Below are positions 55,433 through 64,000 of a stretch of 64,000 nucleotides of DNA, one piece after another (position 1 is the first letter of the stretch; the number at the start of each line of letters is the position of its first letter). The stretch lies in assembly GCA_024663395.1 (NCBI GenBank), contig JANFAH010000026.1, forward strand, positions 372,001-436,000. Direction: 5' to 3'. Source of the stretch: Pisolithus tinctorius (taxonomy: Eukaryota > Basidiomycota > Agaricomycetes > Boletales > Pisolithaceae). The position numbers were made by a program, and so were the translations under genes. The notes under the pieces are model-generated. The model was given only the letters and a program-made list of their open reading frames with translations, had not been told where the DNA came from and did no database searches.

Positions 55433-56469
55433 TGGCTCTTCATTTTGTTGATCTGCTTATTGTAGAAGAAAGCCTGCATCTCTTCAAACGACATCTGGCA
55501 GAGAGCGGTCTCCTGCGCCTCCTGTGTAACCTCCCATACGTTGGGCCTAGTAGGGCCCTTTCCTTTAGCACAAGGGCAATCACGTTTGTAGTGATTCCCT
55601 TGACAGTCAAAGCATTTGATATGAGAGGGAATGGGATGAGGAGGGAAGCGAGCAGCGCCAATTTCCATGGGAGCGCCACGACCGGGTTGAGTACCGGTAG
55701 GAGTGAAGCGGGGGGAGTAGGAGGGGTGGTTATACGAGGAGCGGGGAGCAGGTTCGTCAGGATAGTGATTATACAGGAGTTTAAAGCGGTCCCTGGCAAG
55801 GGCGGCTTCACGAAATGCGACGGTCATTTGGAGATAGTTGCCCTGCGTATATCCCCTCCTTAGGGCCTCCTTAACGATGGCAGGATGTACGGCATTCTCC
55901 AGGAGGAAGCCGGCAGTTTTGTCGGTGACTCGTCCCTGGACCTTTAGGGACTCAAACTTTGCATAGAACTCTTCGTAGCAGGAGTTCCCTTGGCGCATAG
56001 TGTGCATCTGAGCTTTGGCCCACTCTACGTCTGTTTGAGGGGCGAAGAACCTGTCAATGTCTTCAATCATCTCGGCTGTGTCAGGCCATACTCCAGTGAC
56101 GATGGCGAGGGAGAACTTGGCCTGAGCGAATCTTCCGGCTACAGGGCCCATCATGCAGGACCATACCGTGGTACATTTATCTTGGGCGGTCGGTAGGGTG
56201 GTCCTATTCTGTGCGACCCATACCTTCATCTTAACCCACCACTCTGAAAACTTGGCACAATCTCCGGCATACTGACCCGGGTCAGCCATCACCTCTATCC
56301 TTCTTTGGATAACATCTGCAGGGAGGGCGTTCCACTGATTACACTGGCCCTCGATGGCTGTGATCATTCCTTGAGCGTCCCTTAGCTCGTTGCTTAGTCT
56401 GTAATTTTCGTCTCGAAGAGCGTCGAGGGTATCGCGGAGCTCAGTAAGCTGGTCCTGGATGCCTTCCAT
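55411..56469 (-). CDS. gag: Chromovirus Gag
   Basis: A structural protein of 352 residues forming the particle and binding element RNA. ATG at 56469 (MEGIQDQLTELRDTLDAL) opens a coiled-coil N terminus. The capsid part includes WWVKMKVWVAQNRTT and SCYEEFYAKFESLKVQGR. One zinc knuckle, CFDCQGNHYKRDC (about residue 286), is spaced CX2CX3HX4C, one residue short of the usual CX2CX4HX4C. The C terminus ends at TAG 55411, 13 nt after the slippery site. A frame at 56441-56701 overlaps the start and encodes PRYNLRPRHTLRRPDRYG, perhaps a lost Gag N terminus or an upstream frame. Confidence 0.93.
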   Translation of the reverse strand: MEGIQDQLTELRDTLDALRDENYRLSNELRDAQGMITAIEGQCNQWNALPADVIQRRIEVMADPGQYAGDCAKFSEWWVKMKVWVAQNRTTLPTAQDKCTTVWSCMMGPVAGRFAQAKFSLAIVTGVWPDTAEMIEDIDRFFAPQTDVEWAKAQMHTMRQGNSCYEEFYAKFESLKVQGRVTDKTAGFLLENAVHPAIVKEALRRGYTQGNYLQMTVAFREAALARDRFKLLYNHYPDEPAPRSSYNHPSYSPRFTPTGTQPGRGAPMEIGAARFPPHPIPSHIKCFDCQGNHYKRDCPCAKGKGPTRPNVWEVTQEAQETALCQMSFEEMQAFFYNKQINKMKSQGKEFGQ

Positions 56470-56764
56470 AGCGATCTGGACGTCTTAGGGTATGACGGGG
56501 ACGGAGGTTGTAGCGGGGTTGCTGTGGTTCAGCAGGGAGCGAGCAGGGGAAGATGGATTCGATGGAGAAAGGGTAAGAAGGGGGTGGCGGAAGGGGGTAA
56601 AGGTTGTGGTCGAAAAGCGGAGTGAGCGAATGGCGCTCAGGGATGTATGGGATGAAGAGGTTTGGGTCAGGTTCAGAGGCTGGGGGACTTGGCGAGTACA
56701 CCCACGAGCCTTCACGGAGGAAGCGAGGAATGATGACGAATGGTGCGAGGGTACAACGAGAAAG

Positions 56765-56775
56765 AAGCTAGTTCA
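56765..56775 (-). promoter_or_regulatory. Candidate self-primer binding site
   Basis: Four bases inside the 5' LTR, the minus strand reads TGAACTAGCTT. This is an exact 11-nt complement of AAGCTAGTTCA within the LTR (56910-56900). There is no TGG start, as a tRNA primer would need. A TATAAG box lies about 35 nt upstream of AAGCTAGTTCA, so that word could be the transcript 5' end, as in Tf1-type self-priming. Confidence 0.55.
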
Positions 56776-56779
56776 AGTG

Positions 56780-57166
56780 TGACGAGACCTAAACAACAGG
56801 GTTTGTTGTAGGCTCGCACCAAGAACCAACAGAAGAAAGAAGAGATGAAGAAGAGGAGATGGCTTAGAAGCAGGCGACTTTAGGACTCGAAGACCCAAAT
56901 GAACTAGCTTAGAGCTAGTTGGGCGATTGAGCGACGATACTTATACTAAGGTACATGAGGTAACGGTGAGGCATACACGAGGTCCATGACATCATAGTGA
57001 TGTCATAACGACGTCACAGTGGAGCGGAACATACTAGAAGGGAGGAGCGAGGCAGAGGCGAGGCGAGGTCCAGGCCGGGTCCCAGACCGAGTTCGAGAGA
57101 TAAGATAAGATAGAAAGATTAGATAAGATGAAAAGAGAAGAGAAGAAAAGAGTTCGTATCGTAACA
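56780..57166 (-). repeat. 5' LTR of the chromovirus
   Basis: Matches the 3' LTR except for seven transitions. A TATAAGTATCG promoter word (minus strand, about 56940) precedes the candidate R start at 56910. The outer end is CGTAACA, next to TTTGGC. Confidence 0.93.
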
Positions 57167-57729
57167 TTTGGCTTACTTATCCTTATCAATGCTCACCAAT
57201 GCTTTCTAAGTCAATCGCCCACCATTTACATTCCTTACTTATCAGTTACCAATCACTTACCAAGTATTTGCACCTCATTTTCCATAGGCAACACCCCTGT
57301 ACTGTATACAAATCACTGTACTTAGATAGCTGAATAAGAAGAAGATGTCAGAGAGCCCTTCTTGCTTGCATTTTTATCATCTCCCAGTAAATCATTCATC
57401 AGCTTTGATAGTCAAGACTTTATTAAGGGTCTAACTGTTGTCTACTTTGCCTATTATCATCTATCATCAATTTGAACTAAGTCATCATCCATCCTTCTGT
57501 AGGCTGACAGCAGTCTACCCCATCACAATCCTCTCACATTCCTGCTCCCCCTTCATCAGGAGCACCCCCAACCCTCAGCACTTGTCTTTGAGTGTTGTAG
57601 CTCACAACAACCCACCCAAATAAGACCTTCTGTCATCTAGGTACTGCATAGGCACACCACCACTCACTTTTATTGTCTTTTGTATTGGTTTTGGTTGGTT
57701 TTCACCACTGAACCACACTTTGACTCACA
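57167..57729 (+). mobile_element. LTR copy iii, 3' part
   Basis: It continues from 51325 and ends CCACACTTTGACTCACA. It aligns with the reverse complement of 47722-48370. A TGTATACAAATCACTG promoter-like segment lies near 57304. Confidence 0.75.
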
Positions 57730-58370
57730 GTGCTACCCCCTTGCACAATCTCAGCCCTCATATTTCAGAGGCAGAGAACAGATGGAAAATCAGAGATAAC
57801 TCCAACAGACAGAAGACAGAGAGATATGGAGTAGGAACTTTGGTGATATTCATACTGAAGAACAGTGGAGTACTGTACATGCTTTTATACCACTACAGAG
57901 GTACAGTAACTGGAATCAGAACTGGCATATGGAGATTGTGAATTTTCAAGTAAAAACTTCCTGGACAATGAATGAAGAGAAGACAGAGAACATACAATGG
58001 GTAACATAGAACAAACCAAAAAGGAAACAGTCTAGGTGCCAAACCATGAGGTGTGCACACTGTCAAGGAGAAGTCCAAAGTCTGGATTGGTAAGGGTCAC
58101 ATGACCCCTTGGAAAATGGTCCACATGGTCCAACAGTAAGCTGGTACCAAATCCAACAGCAGTCAGGGTGGAGAGGGCTCATAAATGACAGAGGGCAGTT
58201 GGAGTTGGTGCAGAGTGAGTGAACAACTGGCAAAGCAGGGTGCAGAGTGAGCAGAGACCTAGGCTGAACAAGGATTCATTATTCTATCCTCATTTGTTTT
58301 TTTAACTGTTTCATAATTAATTTCTAATGCTGAATTTTTTATAAACATATACAAGCTTAGTTATTTTAGC
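57730..58370 (-). mobile_element. CG-depleted LTR fragment of the 61248-61961 family
   Basis: Long stretches align with 61430-61950 (CTACCCCCTTGCAC, ATTTTCAAGTAAAA, GGAGTTGGTGCAGAG). Where that copy has CG, this one usually has TG or CA. Its upper end near 58377 shows AGTCATGACACC, the complement of a TGTCATGACT start. Confidence 0.65.
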
Positions 58371-58433
58371 TAGTCATGACACCAGTATAGCAAAGGGCTA
58401 GCATGACAGGTACATGCTAACCCCTATATATCA

Positions 58434-58800
58434 TTGCCTGATGGCATGCAGATCTACCCTGGTATTGGGTTGTGGCATGTTTATGGCCACTGCACAGAAT
58501 GCTTTGCATACTATGATCCAAATTTCACTGTTGTTGCCGGCCAGGTGGACAGGGAGATCATGGAAACCTTGTGGTCCTCCCTGAATGTCATTTTCCCATC
58601 TTCTAGAGGCATGGCTACTCCCCATTGGCAGGAGGTACTTGACTTTCAAATGAATGATAGTAATTTCCTCACAATGGTCAGAATGTGTATTTCTATTCTC
58701 CTTGTAGCAGACACTTTTGCATTGCTAACAGGTTATAGCAGCATTGAAGCAGAAACTCAAGGTTGCAGAGGAGTCTTATTCAGTGGCTGCAGGGAGGTTT
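58434..58800 (+). pseudogene. KDZ transposase fragment of a different lineage
   Basis: The frame reads GIGLWHVYGHCTECFAYYDP, then EIMETLWSSLNVIFPSSRGM and EVLDFQMNDSNF. The GH..C, E.LWS.LN and MNDSN words are those of the KDZ catalytic core in a lineage unlike the two larger copies. Both ends are missing and CG is nearly absent. Confidence 0.6.
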
Positions 58801-58805
58801 GCTGA

Positions 58806-59160
58806 TTTGAATGGTAACATGCCACTTGTTGTGGCAAAAACTATCACATCACAAATTGAGTGCAATGTAGCACAAGCATGTGACTGTGCAAGAAGTGACA
58901 CATAATTTAACTTCACTAGTGGTGGAACACTAGTCTTGGCCAACTGAAGTCATACTGTCAAGTCCTTGTGGGTACAGCAAACAGAGCTAAGGGTGGTTGC
59001 AAAGTAGATTTTGGATGGAGAGCTAGTACAATACATGTGGGTTTATATATGTATGTAAAGTACTGCATGACAAACATTTGAAAATGTTTGAATGTACACC
59101 TGAGTTCCAGCTATGGTATCATCAAGTCATATCATGTCACTGCACAGCAGGTGTACATGT
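58806..59160. other. No feature seen
   Basis: AT-rich, CG-free sequence without a coherent frame. Confidence 0.4.
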
Positions 59161-59380
59161 ACAGTGGCTCAAAAAACTGTCTGCATGTTTGTATGTTTTA
59201 CATTAGTTATGACTAAACACAATAGCCCCTAACCCTAACCCTAAACCATGAGTGTATGAAATAAGGTACTTACTCTTGGCTTTCTATTGGTCCATGAATC
59301 AAGTGATTTGGATAGGAATTGATAGAATAGCAGCCATTTGAAAATGACATGTCATGTGGACAGTTTTTTGACTTAAAGTT
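59161..59380. repeat. Short inverted-repeat element with an interstitial telomere-like tract
   Basis: GGCTCAAAAAACTGTC (about 59165) and GACAGTTTTTTGACTTA (about 59358) form imperfect terminal inverted repeats, about 200 bp apart, MITE-like. Inside, at 59226-59248, are CCCTAACCCTAACCCTAAACC-type units, matching the TTAGGG telomere repeat common in fungi. Confidence 0.45.
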
Positions 59381-59925
59381 TTGATTACACAGTCTTGAGT
59401 TTAACAAAGTTTAAAATGCTGTGAGGTGCTTACTAATGCTTACATGGTATATCACATGGTCTATTTGATGATTTGTTATCATACAAACAATGCCAAACAA
59501 TGAATTGGGACCATCAAGGCTCCCTCTTCTACCCCAGCTCATGAAACCATCCTCCTGGTCCATCTGGGCCATTTTCTCAGAGTAATCCCCATAAATATTG
59601 GTGCCCACTACAGTAATGTCATCAGGGTATATGTCCAACACAATCCCTCTCAGCCCATCCAGCTTGGATGCCACATTCTTTTTGTCAGTATGACCTCTAG
59701 GAGGACATTCTTTGGTCACCTCAGGTCTGTCATTTGGTTAGAAAGGTCTTCTGTGGTCATTTCAGTCTCTCCAGTCCAAGAAGCATATGGATCATTCCTC
59801 CCTGCTCCCTGCAATGTCTTCATACCAGTCTCATCCATCATTCTTCCAAAATTGCAACAGCTACAGTATAATCTACTGTTCTCCACTCTCCATGATCACA
59901 TCCATGACAAGTATGACACACATCT
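59381..59925 (+). repeat. Copy of the repeat at 50150-50920, truncated by the Copia LTR
   Basis: The plus-strand text TSRRTFFGHLRSVIWL and PKLQQLQYNLLFSTL matches the minus strand at 50250-50560. It ends abruptly at the Copia LTR end at 59926. No family assigned. Confidence 0.5.
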
Positions 59926-60391
59926 TGACAGAAATCTATAGAAAGATCTCAGTTGAGTGTGTGAGCAGCAAATGTCTTTATTTGCATTACCTATAGAGAG
60001 ATCTAAGGTGACAATGTGAGTGTGAAGTACACAAACATGAGCATAAGACACTATACCTACCTTAGTTGAGTACATGAGCAGCAAACATCTGAGGTGGTGT
60101 TACTACAGTAGCAAGTTAAGTATGCCACATATATGAAACAAAGGGTGAGACACAGGTGTTGAACCCAGTGTTGAAACTACAAGTGTGGTCATGTGTGAGT
60201 CCTTGTACCATTAAGTATATGTATGAAACATTTGGAGACAATAAACAAAAATTACCATGCTGTATTGTCAGCACTTGAAATAACTAAGTATTGTGCTCTT
60301 GTAGGCCTGTAAACAGGATGTGTTTCTCACAATAAGAAAAAATAGCATCAATTAGTGAACAAAGGCTACAAGCAACTTGCCAAATCCAACA
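59926..60391 (-). mobile_element. Ty1/Copia 3' LTR
   Basis: The minus strand reads a polypurine tract (CTTGAGGGGGAG), then TGTTGGATTTGGC as the LTR start at 60391. It ends at TTCTGTCA at 59926. The polypurine tract follows the Copia RNase H closely, as is normal. Confidence 0.75.
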
Positions 60392-60398
60392 CTCCCCC

Positions 60399-61247
60399 TC
60401 AAGTCAGATGTAGGCTGAGTTCAACCACAAAATGCTTCACCTTCAGAGATGGTAGTGCCTTTGTTAGTGTATCAGCAATCATGTCTGTGGTTGGGCAATA
60501 TATGAGGCAAATTTTGCCAATATCTATGACCCAGTGAATGAAGTGAAAGCAGATGTCAATATGTTTGGTGTGTGTCATGACCATGTGTTCATTCTAAGTC
60601 CTCACTCACTCCACACCCTTTTCCACCAGTCATTCACTCACTCTGCACCAACTCCACCCACCCTCTGCTGGTTATGAACCATTTCTGCTCTGACTGCTGT
60701 CAGACCTGTACTGCTCTCCTACCAGACTATGTGGACTGTCCTCTGAGGGGTCATGTGACTACCCTTCAGACTTCTCCCTGACAGCATGCAGTCAGGTACT
60801 CCACAGCATGTGTCTGCTGTTCTTCAGTATGAATATCAACTTAGTTCCTACTCCCTCTGTCTCCATCTTCTGTCTGTCAGAGTTACCTCTGACTATCCAT
60901 TTGTCCTTTCCCTCTGAAATACAAAGGCTGAGATTGTGCAAGGGGGTAGTGCATGAGCTAAACCTGACACCCTTGCTCTGCTCTGCCTTTGTCTTGGCAG
61001 ACTTCATTCCTGCCAACACTCTGCCAGTTGGAGTTCTGTTCTCTTGTGTCGGACTTGCTTCCAAACCTCTCCCCAGACCTTATCTAGCATTGGAGTTGGT
61101 CAGAGTAGGCCCAGACTTGACAGTGCATGCATGATACTGATGGTCTTTGGTGAGCACAATAGCTGATTGATTATTAGAAATCCATGTGTTTTGAATGCTT
61201 TGTTCCTTAGAGACAAACTACATACAATGAAAGATAGCTTGGGATCA
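60399..61247 (-). pseudogene. Ty1/Copia RNase H, split by a solo LTR
   Basis: The C-terminal end of Copia pol. The upstream piece (61247-61123) reads NNQSAIVLTKDHQYHA; the downstream piece (60572-60399) reads TKHIDICFHFIHWV and ADTLTKALPSLKVKHF. Together they give the conserved Copia RNase H tail, interrupted exactly between residues by the LTR at 60573-61122. The usual DNQ has become NNQ. The rest of pol is displaced by the Gypsy element that begins at 61248. Confidence 0.82.
60573..61122 (+). mobile_element. Solo LTR inside the Copia RNase H
   Basis: It starts TGTCATGACCATG and ends GACTTGACA. Its flanks are GTGTG (60568-60572) and GTGCA (61123-61127), both one transition from GTGCG. GTGCG is the complement of a CGC Arg codon expected in that conserved Copia motif. 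It is the plus-strand counterpart of the LTR at 61248-61961 and is largely CG-depleted. Confidence 0.82.
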
Positions 61248-61961
61248 TGTCAAGTCCGGGCCTACTCTGACCAACTCCAATGCTTAACAAGGTCTAGAGA
61301 AGGGTTCGGAAGCAAGTCCGACACAGAAGGACGGAACTCCAACTAGCGGAGTGTCGGCAGGAACAAAGACCACCGAGACAAAGGCGGAGCAGAGTGAGGG
61401 CGTTGGGTTTAGCTCGTGCACTACCCCCTTGCACGATCTCAGCCCTTGTATTTCAGAGGGAGAGTACAGATGGAGAGTCGGAGATAAATCTGACAGGCAG
61501 AAGATGGAATCAGAGGGAGTAGGAACTAAGTTGATATTCATACTGAGGAACAGTGGAGTACAGTACATGTTTCCATACTGCTATGGAGGTACAGTAACCG
61601 GAATCGGAACTGACATACGGAGACTCATAAGTTTTCAAGTAAAATTTCCTGGACGACGAATGAAGGGCAGACGGAGGACATACGAACGGGTAACACTGAA
61701 CATCCAGAAAAGGAAGCAGTCCAGGCGCTGGGCCATGCGGTGAGCGCACTGTGGAGTACCTGACTGCGAAGGTAGTCACATGACCCCTCAGAGAACGGAC
61801 TGCTCGGTCTGGTAGGAGAGCAACACAAGTCCGACAACAGTTGGAGCAGAGATGGTTCGCAACCAACAGAAGTTGGGCGGAGTTGGTGCAGAGCGAGCAG
61901 ATGACCGGCGGAAAAGGTTGCGGAGTGAGCAAAGACCTATGATGAACGCATGGTTATGACA
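61248..61961 (-). mobile_element. 3' LTR of the Gypsy element running off the right edge
   Basis: The minus strand starts TGTCATAACCATGCG and ends GGACTTGACA, 714 bp. The polypurine tract (minus CTAAGGGGGGGGCAC) lies at 61962-61976. CG is well preserved, so this copy is young. Confidence 0.82.
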
Positions 61962-62154
61962 GTGCCCCCCCCTTAGGGCCTGAACCCCTGAAGGCCGCAT
62001 GTATGGGACGAGATCAACACGAGTTGATCATTTGAAATTATTTTGATGCCTCGAGGATGATGGCTTTAGCCATGGCGGAGCTCCGTCGGAGTTCAAAGTA
62101 CCGCTTAAAAACACATGTTAGGGTACCAAACCTTCGTACCTTTCCCCCATCACC

Positions 62155-63416
62155 ATGCCTTCCCAGTGCCAGAGCAACACCCCCCAGCCAACCCCTGGCC
62201 ACGTTCGCGACTACTCCCAAGTCGTGGATGAAGAGCTGGTCGTCCTCACCAACGACTCCACCAACACCGAGCGAGAGAAGTCTGCAGAGAAGGCATGCCG
62301 ATGAGAGGAGGCTGAGTGGAGAGAGAGAGAGCGCAAGGCAGAGCGCAAGGCCAAGCATGAGGAGGCCAAGAGGCGGAAGGCGGAGGAGGAGCAGCTGGAG
62401 GCGGAGCAGAAGAAGAGAGCGGAAGAGGAGGCTCAGAGGAGAAGGGCAACGGAGGAAGAGGAGGCTCGAAAGAAGAGGGCGGCAGAGGAAGAGGCAGAGA
62501 GGCAGAGGCAAAGAGCCTCTCAGGAGAGAGCCCAGGCCAGGAGGGACGAGGCCGCGCAGAGGTGAGTAGCAGACTACTGCAAGTCAGGCAGAGCTGACCC
62601 ATTTCTTTTTTGACCTTACTCTATTTCAGGTTAACCAGAGCGGTGTACGATGTCAACACCGCCCAGAAGGTCCCTGGGGCCTCTGTGGTGGTCACCGCGA
62701 CCAAGAGAGCCCCCTGCACTTGCTGTATAGCAAGTCTGATGGCGGGGCAGTGCAAGCCAGGGCAAGGTAAGACCAGGGCCTGCGTGCCCTGTCATAACAA
62801 GAAGAAGACATGCAGTTGGATGTGGGAAGAGGTGGCGGCGGGGCCTTCGCGGAAGAGAGCAGGGACGGGGAGCTCCTGAGGAGAGAAGAAGAAGAGGACG
62901 TGAGGGAAGGGGAAGGAGAAAGCGACAGAGACGGAGGAAGCGGACGATGAGCGGGAGATAGGCGGAGAAGACGAGGAGGAGCCAGCAACACCACACGAGG
63001 GACCCTCAGGGGCAGGGGTCTCCTCCTGGTGGACAGAGTGGGAGCGGGAGCGGGAGCTGCAGGCTGCAGAGAGGTACGTGGCGGCGCACGAGAAGGCTGC
63101 AACAGCCTTCGAGAGGATGGCAAAGATGGCGGAGTGGATGGCGGAGGCAGCGGAGCAGACTGCCAACGAGTGGGGAATGCACTGCGCATGGGCAGAGTGG
63201 GTGGAGATGAGGAGGAGGGAGGATGCACGAGAGGCCAGGATGGCTGAGGTCGAGCGCACAGGTGGAGGATGGAAGAGGCCTCAGTCGGAGGCGGTGGAGG
63301 ACAAGAACGAGGAAGCGGATGAAGGTGCGGAGGGGGATAACGAGGAAGAAGTTGAAGGAGAGCAGGAAGGCGGTGAAGAACAGGAGGGTGGCGGAGAGCA
63401 AGTGATGGAAGAGTAG
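62155..63416 (+). pseudogene. Antisense Cys-rich coiled-coil gene carried by the Gypsy element
   Basis: This gene lies on the strand opposite to the element, between its chromodomain and its polypurine tract. Exon 1 starts at ATG 62155 (MPSQCQSNTPQPTPGH) and encodes a Glu/Arg/Lys/Ala coiled coil (about 62290-62560). An intron follows (GTGAGT at 62563 to TTTCAG at 62629). Exon 2 has CTCCIASLMAGQC, then GKTRACVPCHNKKKTCSW, a cysteine pattern suggesting zinc or DNA binding. The frame continues to an amphipathic segment (FERMAKMAEWMAEAAEQTAN) and an acidic tail ending VMEE at 63416. Three in-frame TGAs (about 62302, 62877 and 62901) interrupt it. A T-run of about 27 follows at 63437. Function unknown. 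Confidence 0.6.
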
Positions 63417-63589
63417 AGTAGTTTTGTTTTCTTTTTGTTTTCTTTTTTTTTTTTTTTTTTTTTTTTGTCTTTAGTTTGTATATTTTGTATTACTACGAGA
63501 TAGACTTGTGATTTTGTTTGTGACTCTGAGAAGTGAAATGGATAAGCGGAGAAAATTCTAAAGTACTTAAGACAGTTCGGTAAGAGGCA

Positions 63590-64000
63590 GAGTTGGCCCG
63601 CGGAGGAAGTTTATGTAGGTGGAGTATTATGGAAGAGGTTGGTACGGGCCAGGTTTGTGTGGATAGCATTCATGGAAAGCGGACACTATATCAGAAGCGT
63701 GATCTAGCTCAGTTGCAAGCAACCAAGAGGTTTCTTCGTCAGTGTTCTCGTAGCCAGCCCAGCAGACTAGGTACAAGAGTTGACAGTGGCGGCGACAGCA
63801 GTCCACCTTAGAGTCGAGTATCTCTGATACTTCGTACTCAAGGGCACCATTGACATCTGCTGGCAGAGGTGGAGGCTGTTGTCAGTTTGGGAAAGGGTTA
63901 GCCGCTGCAGCTTCCAGTTGTGAGACATGGAAGACCGGATGTACCGAGCACATAGAGTCAGGGAGCTTAAGGGTGACAGAATGTGTACCTGGCCTGGCCA
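63590..64000 (-). CDS. Gypsy Pol C-terminal part: GPY/F region and chromodomain, partial
   Basis: On the minus strand from the window edge: SVTLKLPDSMCSVHPVFHV then SQLEAAAANPF, the end of the integrase GPY/F region, then PPPLPADVNGALEYEVSEIL and YLVCWAGYENTDEETSWLL, a chromodomain. One in-frame stop is visible between the two (about 63885, TGA or TAG class not certain). The rest of the element lies beyond 64000. This fixes the element's orientation and shows that the gene at 62155-63416 is antisense. Confidence 0.75.

Larger units (their letters stand above)
51327..57166 (-). mobile_element. Complete Ty3/Gypsy chromovirus (5.84 kb), young
   Basis: Two 387-bp LTRs (51327-51713 and 56780-57166) bound gag and pol on the minus strand. 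The LTRs differ at seven positions, six of them CG transitions. The target duplication TTTGGC is seen at 51320-51325 and 57167-57172, with one extra A at the left junction. CG content is normal, unlike the surroundings. Gag and pol are open, but the reverse transcriptase active site is mutated. Confidence 0.93.

Noticed and set aside
62057..62569. Arg-rich 170-residue protein from the frame starting at 62057
   Set aside because: The Glu/Ala/Lys coiled-coil frame starting at 62155 fits the intron and downstream exon better and recurs in the related element; the Arg-rich frame is its shadow.
62038..63401. Leu/Ser/Pro-rich minus-strand frames opposite the antisense gene
   Set aside because: Complement of a Glu/Arg/Gly-rich coding strand; no recognisable motif.

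Overview
This window looks like a transposon-dense, nested region of a basidiomycete genome, most likely an Agaricomycete. The grounds are KDZ (Kyakuja-Dileera-Zisupton) transposases in many short exons, Ty3/Gypsy chromoviruses with integrase plus chromodomain, short GT-AG introns of about 50-60 nt, Tc1/mariner and pogo elements, and a Copia remnant. I recognise no ordinary host housekeeping gene; nearly every coding stretch can be tied to a mobile element. CpG is very uneven: some elements are almost free of CG and full of TGA stops, others keep normal CpG. This is what methylated-cytosine deamination leaves behind, and it works as a rough relative clock.

Layout. 1-2648: 3' end of a Gypsy element (integrase, chromodomain, extra C-terminal zinc knuckles, LTR). 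2649-4051: decayed gag. 4060-4858: 3' LTR of a minus-strand Gypsy element and the start of a gene antisense to it. 4859-25454: a complete giant DNA transposon of about 20.6 kb inserted inside that antisense gene. It has an 8-bp target duplication (GGCAAGCT), 233-bp terminal inverted repeats with one mismatch, two mirrored subterminal satellite arrays of a 64-bp palindromic monomer, a multi-exon KDZ transposase, a companion gene on the same strand, and a divergent cargo gene. Both divergent leaders carry the same ordered set of five hairpins. 25463-31460: retrotransposon remnants, tandem repeats and a 1.57-kb palindromic mariner-like element. 31468-32371: solo LTR with intact target duplication. 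32530-41420: a second, heavily deaminated KDZ element (companion gene, transposase) followed by two unrelated satellites. 41585-50048: Gypsy gag/protease and RNase H pieces, a solo LTR, a pogo-like transposase and a second copy of the palindromic element. 51327-57166: a young complete 5.84-kb chromovirus, inserted in an older LTR. 57167-60391: LTR pieces, a third KDZ fragment and a Copia 3' end. 60573-64000: a solo LTR inside the Copia RNase H, then a Gypsy element carrying a Cys-rich coiled-coil gene antisense between its pol and 3' LTR.

How the parts fit. The KDZ element is the centrepiece. The transposase probably acts on the terminal repeats and the palindromic arrays. The companion gene recurs next to the second KDZ transposase, so it is probably part of the transposition system. 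The shared hairpin leaders suggest the companion and the cargo gene are co-regulated. The young chromovirus shows a canonical -1 frameshift signal, a self-priming signature, and one CpG transition that destroys the reverse transcriptase active site.
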